Positions 7,404-15,976 of a stretch of 64,000 nucleotides of DNA are shown here, piece after piece. Position numbers and translations under genes: made by a program. How positions within the stretch are numbered: the first letter of the stretch is position 1; each line of letters opens with the position of its first letter. Location: NCBI RefSeq assembly GCF_018130505.1, contig NZ_JAFCKH010000009.1, forward strand, positions 62,001 to 126,000. Direction: 5' to 3'. The stretch comes from Bradyrhizobium tropiciagri (GTDB taxonomy: Bacteria > Pseudomonadota > Alphaproteobacteria > Rhizobiales > Xanthobacteraceae). Below the pieces are notes generated by a model that had not been told where the DNA came from, ran no database searches, and was given only the letters and a program-made list of their open reading frames with translations.

Positions 7404-8846
7404 TTGAGCTTTGTTGAAAAGCACGGCCTCTGGTCGGAGGAGCAGAAGGAGGCTGCCGTCCGCTTGCGGCGGTTGGCCGAGGAGCGAGAGCTGCACACCA
7501 TCCGGCTCTCCTTCCCGGATCAACACGGCATCCTGCGCGGAAAGGCACTGGTTGCCTCCGAGGCGCTTTCGTCGCTCGAGAGCGGCTGTTCGATTACGAC
7601 GACGCTACTGGCCAAGGACACCTCTCACCGCACCGTATTTCCCGTGTTCACCGCCGGCGGCGGGTTCGGAATGAGCGAGATGCAGGGGGGAGGCGACGTC
7701 ATCATGGTCGCCGATCCAACGACGTTCAAGATTCTTCCCTGGGCTCCGGGAACGGGTTGGGTGCTCTGCGATCTCTACTTCTCCGACGGGCGCCCGGTGC
7801 CGTTTGCCTCCAGGGGATTGTACAGATCGGTTCTCGGCCAACTGGCGGACAGGGGCTACGACCTCAAGGCGGGTCTCGAAGTCGAGTGCCATGTCTTCAA
7901 GATCGAGAACGCGCGGCTGGCGCCAACCGATGCCGGCAGTCCCGGCCGTCCCGGTGAGCCGCCGGATATCAGCCTGCTGTCGCAAGGCTACCAGTATCTG
8001 ACGGAACAGCGTTACGACCAGATGGAGCCTGCGCTGGAGCTGATCAGGCAGAACATCGTCGCGCTGGGTCTGCCGCTTCGTTCGATCGAGGTGGAATATG
8101 GTCCGAGCCAGTGCGAGTTCGTCTTCCAGCCGACGGTCGGGATCGAGCCCGCCGATACCATGGTGTTGTTCCGGACCGCGGTGAAGCAGATCTGCAATCG
8201 CAACGGCTATCACGCGACCTTCATGTGCCGGCCGCGCATCCCGAATGTGATGTCGTCCGGTTGGCATCTGCACCAATCGCTGGTCTCGCGCAAAGACCAT
8301 ACCAACGCCTTCATGACGAGCGAGCCGGACGGCCTGTCCAAGCTCGGCAAGCATTATATGGCGGGGCTGTTGGAGCACGCGCGCGCATCGGCGGTGTTCT
8401 CGACGCCGACGATCAATGGTTACAAGCGCTATCGGTCCTATTCGCTGGCTCCCGATCGGGCGATCTGGGGGCGGGACAATCGCGGCGTCATGATCCGGGT
8501 GCTCGGCGGGCCGAACGATCGGGCGACGCGACTTGAAAACCGGATCGGTGAGCCCGCGGCGAATCCGTATTTGTACATGGCGTCCCAATTGCTGGCGGGT
8601 CTGAACGGCATCGACCGGCAACTCGATCCCGGCGCATCAGCCGACACGCCTTACGAGACCAAGGCCAACCTGCTGCCGAAGTCCTTGCGTGAGGCAGTGT
8701 TTGCATTGCGTGACGATCCCTTCTTCCGCGAAACGCTCGGGGAGCAGTTCGTCGACTACTACGTTTTCATCAAGAACGCGGAAATCGAGCGTTTCCAGTC
8801 GGAGGTCACCGAGTGGGAGCAGCGCGAATATTTCGAAATGTTCTGA
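7404..8846 (+). CDS. Glutamine synthetase family protein (probable gamma-glutamyl-amine ligase)
   Basis: This 480-residue protein has the GS beta-grasp N-terminal part and the catalytic domain with recognisable ATP and glutamate motifs (SSGWHLHQSL, NGYKRYRSYSLAPDRAIWG, RLENRIGEPAANPYLY). The sequence diverges from housekeeping GlnA at several positions: HLHQ replaces the usual HVHQ or HCHQ, and there is no adenylylation-site context. It therefore looks like a catabolic relative such as PuuA, IpuC or the aniline-pathway ligase, which join glutamate to an amine using ATP. The start is TTG at 7404 with GAAAGGA upstream. It lies between the Rieske oxygenase (33 bases) and a solute-binding protein (29 bases), and is surely in the same transcript. 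Confidence 0.92.
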   Translation: MSFVEKHGLWSEEQKEAAVRLRRLAEERELHTIRLSFPDQHGILRGKALVASEALSSLESGCSITTTLLAKDTSHRTVFPVFTAGGGFGMSEMQGGGDVIMVADPTTFKILPWAPGTGWVLCDLYFSDGRPVPFASRGLYRSVLGQLADRGYDLKAGLEVECHVFKIENARLAPTDAGSPGRPGEPPDISLLSQGYQYLTEQRYDQMEPALELIRQNIVALGLPLRSIEVEYGPSQCEFVFQPTVGIEPADTMVLFRTAVKQICNRNGYHATFMCRPRIPNVMSSGWHLHQSLVSRKDHTNAFMTSEPDGLSKLGKHYMAGLLEHARASAVFSTPTINGYKRYRSYSLAPDRAIWGRDNRGVMIRVLGGPNDRATRLENRIGEPAANPYLYMASQLLAGLNGIDRQLDPGASADTPYETKANLLPKSLREAVFALRDDPFFRETLGEQFVDYYVFIKNAEIERFQSEVTEWEQREYFEMF

Positions 8847-8875
8847 CACCTCTTCGAAGCTGAGAAGGAAGTGAC

Positions 8876-10051
8876 ATGAGTGTGAAGCTCGGACTTATTG
8901 GTGCCGTTGCAATTGCCGCTGCCTCGATGTCGCCGGCGCAGGGCGACACGATCAAGGTTGGCATCATCGGCACAATGTCCGGTCCCTATGCGCTGTTCGG
9001 CCAGAACTTCAAGTACGGCATCGGTGCCTGGGTCGCGGAACACGGCTCGAAGGTCGGCGATCATCAGGTCGAGTTCATCTATCGCGATGAGGAATCGCCA
9101 AACCCGGCCAAGTCGAAGGCGCTGGCGCAGGAGCTGATCGTCAAGGACAAGGTGCAGTATCTCGCCGGATTGTACTTCACTCCCGATGCCATGGCCGTTG
9201 CTCCCCTTCTCGAGGAAGCAAAGGTGCCGATGGTGGTGATGAACGCGGCAACTTCGGCGATCGTCGAGAAGAGCCCCTACATCGTGCGTACGTCCTTCAC
9301 GATGTGGCAGAACACGGTTCCTGCCGCCAAAGTCGCCAGGGCCGGAGGAGCCAGGAAGGTCGCAATCGCAGTCAGCGACTACGGGCCCGGCATCGATGCC
9401 GAAACCGCCTTCAAGAAGACGTTCGAGGCTGAGGGCGGCTCCGTCGCGGAGGCGATTCGGATGCCGCTGAATACGACGGATTTCAGCCCGATCATGCAAA
9501 GGATCAAGGACTCCGGCGCCGACATGATCTTCACGTTCCTGCCGGCCGGTCCGCCGACCCTCGGGTTCGTCAAGGCCTACATCGACAATGGCCTGAAGGC
9601 CTCGGGCGTGAAGCTGTTGTCGACCGGAGACGTCGTGACTGAGCCGGATCTTCCCAACATCGGCGATAGCGGCCTCGGCATCCTGTCGACGTACCACTAC
9701 GCGGTTTCGCACGACTCGCCGGAGAACAAGGCGTTCCTCGCCGATATGGCGAAGGTCGGCGCCAAGCCCGATGAAATCACGATGGCATCCGTCGCGGCGT
9801 ACGACGGCGCCCGGTTGATCTACAAGATGATCGAGGCGACGAACGGCCAGAAGGATCCCGAGAAGGCTCTGGCCGCGGTGAAAGGAATGAACTGGGTCAG
9901 TCCGCGTGGCCCTGTGTCGATCGATCCCGCCACGCGCCATATTCGTCAGAATGTCTACCTGCGCGAAGTCGCAAAACAGGACGGCAAGCTCCTCAACAAG
10001 GAGCTGCAGACGTTCGACGCGCAGCCGGACTGGGGTCTGGCGAAAGACTGA
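8876..10051 (+). CDS. ABC transporter periplasmic substrate-binding protein, branched-chain amino acid type
   Basis: This 391-residue protein has a cleavable signal peptide (residues ~1-22, ending SPAQG before DTIKVG) and a type I periplasmic-binding fold typical of the LivJ/LivK family (IIGTMSGPYALFGQNFKYG near the N-terminus). In this family the ligands range from branched-chain amino acids to aromatic acids, amides and urea. It is the first component of the LivHMGF importer encoded at 11738-15071, separated from it by an amidohydrolase gene. A stem-loop 13 bases after its stop could raise its mRNA level relative to the membrane components. Confidence 0.95.
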   Translation: MSVKLGLIGAVAIAAASMSPAQGDTIKVGIIGTMSGPYALFGQNFKYGIGAWVAEHGSKVGDHQVEFIYRDEESPNPAKSKALAQELIVKDKVQYLAGLYFTPDAMAVAPLLEEAKVPMVVMNAATSAIVEKSPYIVRTSFTMWQNTVPAAKVARAGGARKVAIAVSDYGPGIDAETAFKKTFEAEGGSVAEAIRMPLNTTDFSPIMQRIKDSGADMIFTFLPAGPPTLGFVKAYIDNGLKASGVKLLSTGDVVTEPDLPNIGDSGLGILSTYHYAVSHDSPENKAFLADMAKVGAKPDEITMASVAAYDGARLIYKMIEATNGQKDPEKALAAVKGMNWVSPRGPVSIDPATRHIRQNVYLREVAKQDGKLLNKELQTFDAQPDWGLAKD

Positions 10052-10061
10052 TCGCACGTCG

Positions 10062-10084
10062 CTCGCGAGCCTTGCGCTCGCGGG
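10062..10084 (+). promoter_or_regulatory. Intra-operon stem-loop after the substrate-binding protein gene
   Basis: CGCGAGC (10064-10070) pairs perfectly with GCTCGCG (10076-10082) around a five-base loop, and the stem can be extended by C-G and T-G pairs. No T-run follows. Hairpins at this place in solute-binding-protein operons commonly stabilise the upstream mRNA or cause partial termination, giving more binding protein than permease. That role is an inference. Confidence 0.45.
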
Positions 10085-10115
10085 CGGCCTCATACTTGCC
10101 GGCAGGGAAACGAGC

Positions 10116-11738
10116 ATGACTGGTCGGTCGGATTCAATCCGCTTCATCAATGGGCGTATCTATCGCGACGCAGGCGACCGAATTCCCGTCGACACCCTGG
10201 TGACCCGATGTGGCATCGTCGACTTCATCGGCGCGCAGAGCGACGCGCCGGCGGCGGACGTCACGATTGATTTGCGCGGGACGGCGGTCATACCGGGCCT
10301 CACCGATGCGCATATTCATCTGTTCGGGATCGCGGCCGAACGTCTCCAGCTCGCGCTTGATCCACGGGCGGTGCGGTCGCTCTCCGGATTGTTGGACAGT
10401 GTTGCCACCGCGGCACGGCGCGAATCCAGGGGATACTGGATCAGGGGTGTTGGCTTCGACGAGAACGGCTTGCCCGAACATCGTTATCCAACGCGTGATG
10501 AACTCGATGCGGCGGCTCCCGACTGCCCCGTCGTGATCCGCAGATTTTGTGGCCATACCGCGATCATCAATAGCGCGGCCATGAGCGCCTTGGGGATAGC
10601 GGAGGGGATCTCGGATCCGACCGGCGGGTCGTTCGGACGTGATCGCGACGGACGGTTGAACGGCATCGTGAAGGAAAGCGCCGCGGACGCCGTCTTTCGC
10701 AACATGCCGAAGGTGGAGCGCGCGCTCGTTGCCGATTCACTTCGGGCAACGATCGCGGACGCCATGAAGCTCGGACTGACCGCGGCTGTCGAAGCTGCAG
10801 TGGGCTTCACCAGCGGCTTCGACGAAGAGCACGCCACGTGGGAGCTGCTGCGGACCGACCGGTCGCTGATGCGTCTCGGCTTCATGTATAGGCTCGATCC
10901 GAAAGAGGCGCTCGGGCGCAAGCTGGTGCCTCAGCAGAGTCCCGATTGGCAAACGAACACGTTGAAGTTCTTTGCCGACGGCATCGTGGGCGCCCGCACC
11001 GCCGCCGTCAGCGCCGCCTATCACGATGTGGGCGGCACCGGATTTTTCATGCGCGATGAACAGGAGCTCGAGCGAGCGATTGTCGAGGCGCATCTCGATG
11101 GTTGGCAGGTTGCGGTCCATGCGGTCGGCGACCGGGCGATCTCGACGGTGATCGCCGCCTATGAGCGGGCCCAGCGAGTCAAGCCACGGCCGGAAGCCCG
11201 TCATCGAATTGAACATTACACGTGCCCACCGGAAGGCGGGCTTGCCCGGATGAAGAATGTCGGGGCCGTCGTGGTCGCGCAACCGAGCTTCCTGTCGGTG
11301 ATGCACCGCACCACTTTCGAGGCGTTCGGTCCGGATGCAGTGACCAGATACCCGGCTCGCTCGGTCCTCGATGCGGGGGTGCCTTACGTGTCCAGCTCGG
11401 ACTGCCCGACCGGCGACTTCTCTCCGTGGGTCGGCATGGCGAACGCCATCGATCGCGGGGCCGCGATGGGCAAACCCTTGGGCGCTACGGAAGCGCTATC
11501 GCGCAGCCAGACTCTGCGAAGCTACGCCCAGGGCGGCGCTTACGTCACGCGACAGGAAAGCTGGCGTGGGGTCCTCGAGCCCGGCATGGCCGCAGATCTC
11601 ATCGCCCTCGACCGGGATCCGTTCGAGCCGTCCGTCGACCTGAAGGCGGTCAAGGTCTTGATGACGGTCGTCCGCGGGACGATCCGGCACGACGTGCTCG
11701 GTTCCCAATCGTCCAAGGCCGCGGGAATGGCGAACTGA
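10116..11738 (+). CDS. Amidohydrolase family protein, YtcJ-like, cytoplasmic
   Basis: This 540-residue metal-dependent hydrolase has the amidohydrolase_3 metal motif TDAHIHLFG near residue 66, the segment KFFADGIVGARTAAV near residue 288, the metal ligand region VAVHAVGDRAI near residue 332, and the C-terminal PGMAADLIALDRDPFE typical of the composite beta-sandwich. It has no signal peptide, unlike its paralogue at 4251. The ATG at 10116 has AGGGA ten bases upstream; the frame is open further upstream but overlaps the binding-protein gene and lacks homology there. The stop overlaps the next start as TGATG, so it is coupled to the permease gene. Imported substrate is probably hydrolysed by this enzyme. 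Confidence 0.92.
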   Translation: MTGRSDSIRFINGRIYRDAGDRIPVDTLVTRCGIVDFIGAQSDAPAADVTIDLRGTAVIPGLTDAHIHLFGIAAERLQLALDPRAVRSLSGLLDSVATAARRESRGYWIRGVGFDENGLPEHRYPTRDELDAAAPDCPVVIRRFCGHTAIINSAAMSALGIAEGISDPTGGSFGRDRDGRLNGIVKESAADAVFRNMPKVERALVADSLRATIADAMKLGLTAAVEAAVGFTSGFDEEHATWELLRTDRSLMRLGFMYRLDPKEALGRKLVPQQSPDWQTNTLKFFADGIVGARTAAVSAAYHDVGGTGFFMRDEQELERAIVEAHLDGWQVAVHAVGDRAISTVIAAYERAQRVKPRPEARHRIEHYTCPPEGGLARMKNVGAVVVAQPSFLSVMHRTTFEAFGPDAVTRYPARSVLDAGVPYVSSSDCPTGDFSPWVGMANAIDRGAAMGKPLGATEALSRSQTLRSYAQGGAYVTRQESWRGVLEPGMAADLIALDRDPFEPSVDLKAVKVLMTVVRGTIRHDVLGSQSSKAAGMAN

Positions 11739-12607
11739 TGTTGCGGACGTCGCTCAGTATCGGCCTGGACGCCATCTCGTACGGGATGGTCCTCTTCATC
11801 ATCTCCATCGGCCTCTCCATCATGATGGGACTGATGCGAGTGGTGAACCTTGCACATGGCGCATTTTCCATGATCGGGGGATACCTCGCATCCTTTGCCC
11901 TCAAGAGTGCCGGGCTGGGCTATCCGCTCGCGATAGCCCTGGCGGTCCTGGGCACGATCGTCATCGCGCTTCCGATCGAGTTTCTCCTCTATCGGCGGAT
12001 CTACCGCAAGTCGGACGAACTGACCCAGTTGTTGCTCACGATCGGAATCGCGTTCGTCATCATCGGCGTTGCCAACTACTTGATGGGCCCAACGACCAAG
12101 TCCATACCGCTACCCGCAATGCTGAGCGGTCCGGTTGATCTCGGCTTCAGGATGATCCCGGCTCATCGGTTGTTCGCCGTGGCGTGCGGGGTGTGCACCG
12201 CCGGCCTGCTATGGCTGTTGATCGACCGCACCGGGTTCGGAATTCGCTTGCGCGCTGCGGTCGACAACGGGGACATGGCGGAGGCGCTTGGGATCAAGAC
12301 GCAGATCCTCTTCTCGGCGACCTTCGCACTCGCGGTCGGGCTGGCGGCATTCGGCGGCGTCGTGGGCGCGGAACTGCTGCCGATCGAGCCGTTCTACGCA
12401 TTGAGGTACATGGTGGTGTTCCTGGTCGTCGTCTCGGTCGGCGGAGCGGGATCGATACCGGGGGCGGTGGCAGCCTCCATCCTGCTTGGCCTCGCGGACA
12501 CGACCGGCAAGTACCTGGCGCCGGAGTACGGCGAATTCTTCTTCTATCTGGCGGTGATCCTCGTCGTGTTCCTTTTCCCGAATGGTCTATTGGGGAGGAA
12601 GCACTGA
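11738..12607 (+). CDS. livH: Branched-chain amino acid-type ABC transporter permease LivH
   Basis: This 289-residue integral membrane protein has about eight hydrophobic segments and the LivH family signatures YGMVLFIISIGLSIMMGLM and VNLAHGAFSMIGGY near the N-terminus and LGIKTQILFSATFALAVGLAAFGG near residue 190. It forms one half of the transmembrane pore of a Liv-type importer. The ATG at 11738 overlaps the TGA of the amidohydrolase gene by one base (TGATG); the longer in-frame extension upstream is an artefact inside that gene. The specific ligand is set by the binding protein at 8876. Confidence 0.95.
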   Translation: MLRTSLSIGLDAISYGMVLFIISIGLSIMMGLMRVVNLAHGAFSMIGGYLASFALKSAGLGYPLAIALAVLGTIVIALPIEFLLYRRIYRKSDELTQLLLTIGIAFVIIGVANYLMGPTTKSIPLPAMLSGPVDLGFRMIPAHRLFAVACGVCTAGLLWLLIDRTGFGIRLRAAVDNGDMAEALGIKTQILFSATFALAVGLAAFGGVVGAELLPIEPFYALRYMVVFLVVVSVGGAGSIPGAVAASILLGLADTTGKYLAPEYGEFFFYLAVILVVFLFPNGLLGRKH

Positions 12608-12608
12608 C

Positions 12609-13613
12609 GTGACCGATCGAACCCTCGCGGAAGATGCAATTCCCGCTCGAATCGCGATTCCGGTCGAATTGCGTGCCGTCGCGATCATGCTGACGCTCGC
12701 TGCCTTCGGCTATGTGCTGTTTCCTGACGACCTCGCGTTCCTGACGAGATTGATCAGCATAGCACTGCTGGTGCTGTCACTCGATCTGGTGACCGGCTAT
12801 AGCGGCGTCGCTACTCTTGGGCATTCGGCCATTTTTGGCGTGAGTGCATATGCGGTGGGCAACCTATGCCTTGCCGGGCAATCCGATCCTCTGCTCCTGC
12901 TCGTCGCCGGAGCGTTGGCGGGGGCCCTCATGGGGCTGGCCTCCGGCGCCCTCATCACGAGGTTCAAGGGGCTCCCGCAGCTGGTCCTGTCGATTGCCGT
13001 GGGACAGCTGGTCGCGGCCCTGGCGAACAAGCTCTCCGGGCTGACGGGTGGCAGCGACGGGTTGTCCGGCATTTCGCCGGGGCGTGTTTTCGGTATCTAC
13101 GCGTTCGATATTTACGGTCGCACCGGCTACGTGTTTTCCGTTGCTGTGCTGATCGTCGTCTTTGTCGTGCTGCTCAGGATTGTGCGCTCACCCTTCGGGC
13201 TCCTCTGTCGGGCCATCAAGGACGATAGTCTTCGCGCGCGCATGATCGGCGCTCGGGTCTATCCCCGGCTCGTACTCATGTACGGCGTGTCCGGTGTCGT
13301 TGCCGGCATCGGCGGATCGCTCGCGGCAATCAATACAGGTGTCGTCGGCCTTGATAGCGTCAGCTTCGAACGGTCGGCGGAGGCGCTCGTCATGCTTGTG
13401 TTGGGCGGCGCCGGAAGCTTGTGGGGTGCGCTGATCGGATCGATCGTCTTTCAGGTGTTCGAGCACTATGTCTCGGCGGCGAATCCATTCCATTGGATGA
13501 CGATGGTCGGGGCATTGCTGATTGCGGTCGTCCTGTTCGCGCCGAAGGGCTTGCTACCGCTGGCGATCTCGCTGACGGGGCGAGTTGCGTCCGCACTGAG
13601 GAGCCGCGCGTGA
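12609..13613 (+). CDS. livM: Branched-chain amino acid-type ABC transporter permease LivM
   Basis: This 334-residue membrane protein has multiple hydrophobic helices and LivM signatures: SLDLVTGYSGVATLGHSAIFG near residue 60, the EAA-like cytoplasmic loop FGLLCRAIKDDSLRARMIG near residue 195, and GGAGSLWGALIGS near residue 265. It pairs with LivH to form the transmembrane channel. The most likely start is GTG at 12609, one base after the livH stop; an ATG at 12582 would overlap livH. Its stop overlaps the GTG of the ATPase gene by four bases (GTGA). Confidence 0.94.
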   Translation: MTDRTLAEDAIPARIAIPVELRAVAIMLTLAAFGYVLFPDDLAFLTRLISIALLVLSLDLVTGYSGVATLGHSAIFGVSAYAVGNLCLAGQSDPLLLLVAGALAGALMGLASGALITRFKGLPQLVLSIAVGQLVAALANKLSGLTGGSDGLSGISPGRVFGIYAFDIYGRTGYVFSVAVLIVVFVVLLRIVRSPFGLLCRAIKDDSLRARMIGARVYPRLVLMYGVSGVVAGIGGSLAAINTGVVGLDSVSFERSAEALVMLVLGGAGSLWGALIGSIVFQVFEHYVSAANPFHWMTMVGALLIAVVLFAPKGLLPLAISLTGRVASALRSRA

Positions 13614-14377
13614 CCCGGCCCTTGCTTGAACTGCGTCACGTCTCGAAGGCCTTCGGGGGAATGAAGGTCAACGACGATGTTTCGTTCAGTGTCGCGGAAG
13701 GTGACCGGGTCGCGCTGATCGGTCCAAACGGAGCCGGCAAGACCACGCTCATCAACGTCATTTCCGGCGACCTGCAGCCCTCGGAAGGCTGCATTCTGGT
13801 CGGCGGCGTCGACATGACCACGCATTCGATTCCTCGCCGCGTCGATGCCGGCTTGATCAGGACGTTCCAGATCACAAGGCTGTTCACCAGCCTGACGGTT
13901 GCCGAGAACGTCGCGCTGGCCGTCATGCAGAAGAAGGGACTCACCAAGAGAGTTTTCTCTTCGGCGATCGGTCGGACGGATATCCGTCGCGAGTGGCAGC
14001 GGGTCCTCGGCGTGTTGGATATCGCCCATCTGGCCGATCGGCAGGTCTCGCAACTGGCCTATGGCCAGCAGCGGCTTCTTGACCTCGCGATCGGACTCGC
14101 TCTCGAACCCAAGGTCTTGCTTCTGGACGAACCGGCGGCGGGGGTGCCGTCGGATGAATCCTCCAGGATCATTGAAGCGATCGACCGGCTGCCGGCGCAC
14201 ATTGCCGTCTTGATGATCGAGCACGACATGGACCTCGTCTTCAGGTTCGCACGCCGTGTACTCGTCCTGGCAAATGGACGATTGATCTTTCAAGGCAACC
14301 CGGCAGAAGTCACAAGCCATCAGGAAGTGCGTCGAGCTTATCTAGGTAGTTACGCAGATGCATGCCACACGCATTGA
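13610..14377 (+). CDS. livG: Branched-chain amino acid-type ABC transporter ATP-binding protein LivG
   Basis: This 255-residue ATPase has the Walker A motif GPNGAGKTT (near residue 38), an ABC signature degenerated to QLAYGQQRLLDLA, and Walker B VLLLDEPAAG, as is usual in LivG proteins. It energises import through LivH and LivM as a heterodimer with LivF. The GTG start at 13610 sits in a four-base GTGA overlap with the livM stop. The 3' end overlaps the start of livF by 20 bases, so the operon is translationally coupled throughout. Confidence 0.95.
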   Translation: MTRPLLELRHVSKAFGGMKVNDDVSFSVAEGDRVALIGPNGAGKTTLINVISGDLQPSEGCILVGGVDMTTHSIPRRVDAGLIRTFQITRLFTSLTVAENVALAVMQKKGLTKRVFSSAIGRTDIRREWQRVLGVLDIAHLADRQVSQLAYGQQRLLDLAIGLALEPKVLLLDEPAAGVPSDESSRIIEAIDRLPAHIAVLMIEHDMDLVFRFARRVLVLANGRLIFQGNPAEVTSHQEVRRAYLGSYADACHTH

Positions 14378-15071
14378 AGTCACAGGGTTGAGTGCGGGCT
14401 ATGGCCCGACGCGGGTCGTCGACGACATGTCGTTCGAGGTTGCGCAAGGCGGCCGTCTCAGCATCCTTGGTCGAAACGGTGTCGGCAAGACGACCTTGCT
14501 AGCGTCGCTGATGGGCCTGACGACCCATCATGCAGGCAGCATCGTCGCGGGTGACGTCGATCTCACCGGCTTCAAGGCGTCCGCGCGCGCGAAGCATGGT
14601 ATCGGCTACGTGCCGCAAACCCGCGACATTTTCCGTTCATTGACAGTCGAGGAGAATTTGATCACCGGCCTCAAGGGGCGCCGTCGCGGCGCTCTCGACG
14701 AGGCTTATGCGTTGTTTCCGAGATTGGCGGAGCGGCGGCGTCATTTCGGCGGTCAGCTATCCGGCGGCGAGCAGCAGATGCTTTCGCTTGCGAGGACGCT
14801 GCTCGGCAGGCCATCCATTCTCCTTCTGGATGAGCCACTTGAGGGGCTGGCTCCGGTCATCTGCGACCAGATCATGGAGATCATAACGTCGCTGGCGGCT
14901 TCAGGTGCAATGACGATCGTTCTGGTTGAGCAGCAAATCGAGCGCGCGCTGCAATTTGCCGATCAGGTGATGGTCGTCGAACGTGGAAGATCGGTCTGGA
15001 GCGGGGAATGCTCCCAGTTGCGCGCGGATCCCGGCATGGTGGAGCGCTTGCTCGGCGTCGGGCTGCACTGA
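14358..15071 (+). CDS. livF: Branched-chain amino acid-type ABC transporter ATP-binding protein LivF
   Basis: This 237-residue ATPase shows Walker A GRNGVGKTT (near residue 38), the ABC signature QLSGGEQQMLSLAR (near residue 134) and Walker B ILLLDEPLEGLAP. It is the normal LivF size and is the partner of LivG. The ATG at 14358 lies inside the end of livG. It is the last gene of the plus-strand run that begins at 4251, and the next gene is convergent 90 bases downstream. I see no strong terminator hairpin in that gap. Confidence 0.95.
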   Translation: MHATRIEVTGLSAGYGPTRVVDDMSFEVAQGGRLSILGRNGVGKTTLLASLMGLTTHHAGSIVAGDVDLTGFKASARAKHGIGYVPQTRDIFRSLTVEENLITGLKGRRRGALDEAYALFPRLAERRRHFGGQLSGGEQQMLSLARTLLGRPSILLLDEPLEGLAPVICDQIMEIITSLAASGAMTIVLVEQQIERALQFADQVMVVERGRSVWSGECSQLRADPGMVERLLGVGLH

Positions 15072-15160
15072 CTTCGTTGCAATTCCGGATGTATCGGCGT
15101 CTGCACCGTCGACCCGGAGCGGGCGATACCAGGCTTTCAAAACTACTTTCGCTCTCAGGA

Positions 15161-15499
15161 CTAGAGCAGATGCCAATTGTCGACCAGCACGGACGTGGAA
15201 AGTGACACGAGAATTGCGGGAAGCATCATGCGGAGCCATTCTCGTGTTCTAAGGAGAGAGACGAACACTCCGACGAGTACGGCGAGCGCCATGAGCGCTC
15301 CAAATGCCTGATATCCCGGCATCGCGAACCCGACGGCAGCGCCCAGCTCGCAACATCCGACGCCATATCGGAGCCAGGGTGGGTAATGCCAGCGTGCGAA
15401 CTCCTCCCGCACAAAGGATGGCCCGGCGATGTTCAGGCCCGAGGAAATCAAAAAGACTGCAGTCATCGAATACAGAACGGTTTGTTCAAGGGTATTCAC
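15161..15499 (-). CDS. DoxX-like family membrane protein
   Basis: This protein of about 112 residues is almost entirely hydrophobic, with four predicted transmembrane helices, and resembles the DoxX-like group (segments such as FARWHYPPWLRYGVGCCELGAAVGFAMPGYQAFGALM, read here only in part). Such small proteins are associated with oxidative or sulfur redox stress, but their function is not defined. I choose the GTG at 15499 because GAAGGA lies seven bases upstream; an in-frame ATG at 15541 would add 14 polar residues. It is convergent with livF, and no gene is closely linked to it. Confidence 0.75.
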   Translation of the reverse strand: MNTLEQTVLYSMTAVFLISSGLNIAGPSFVREEFARWHYPPWLRYGVGCCELGAAVGFAMPGYQAFGALMALAVLVGVFVSLLRTREWLRMMLPAILVSLSTSVLVDNWHLL

Positions 15500-15976
15500 G
15501 GTGGCTTCCTTCGGCGGAGGTCGAGCATGGCCGGACGTCATGTCGTCGCGTGATCGCGCTTCCCGGCATGCGGGTCGTGTTCGTTACGTGTCGAAATCGC
15601 GTTGCTGATCAGCAGCATTTTTCGCCAGGTTCGGCGGAATGCGCCCATGACACGTAGGGTAGCGTTCGTTGTACGCCTGGCCATCTCATAAGATTCTCAT
15701 TGTGAGAGTATGGGGCCCGCTCGTCTTCCGGCTTGGCTCGGCAGGGCGCGCTTGGGGTGTCCGCCGACCTTCCCTCGTGCAAAACGGCCCAGAGTCGCAA
15801 GCGCCGGTATGCACCGGCCGCGGCCATTCCGGTGGGTAAGCGACTTGTCGGGTTTACCTTTCGGCTTCTCGTTGTATGAAGGAACAGGATAATCGGGCGA
15901 TAGTGCAATCGGCTCGCCGAATGCCGAACGATGGTGTCGTTCTGGCAGCTTGGGGGCCGTTCGGGAATCGAGCCAA
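15500..15976. other. Intergenic region with a palindrome; no convincing gene
   Basis: This 477-base gap separates the DoxX-like gene from the MarR gene. The main visible structure is an inverted repeat at 15693-15709. Open frames exist on both strands, including one of 116 codons on the minus strand at 15697-16047, but it runs into the MarR gene, lacks a ribosome-binding site and looks like no family I know. The stretch from about 15710 to 15900 could be an interspersed non-coding repeat, which only a genome search could show. Confidence 0.4.
15693..15709. promoter_or_regulatory. 17-base palindrome, copy 1 (ATTCTC-N5-GAGAAT type)
   Basis: ATTCTCATTGTGAGAGT has near-perfect inverted arms and matches the site at 24942-24958 at 14 of 17 positions. 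It lies in the intergenic region upstream of the MarR regulator. Size and symmetry fit a MarR- or TetR-type operator; the binding protein is unknown. Confidence 0.45.

Noticed and set aside
8759-10150. 463-codon open frame on the minus strand
   Set aside because: It is antisense to the solute-binding protein gene at 8876 and has no ribosome-binding site or family likeness.
11222-11737. Upstream extension of the livH frame
   Set aside because: It lies inside the amidohydrolase gene in another frame; LivH homology starts at 11738 with a TGATG overlap.
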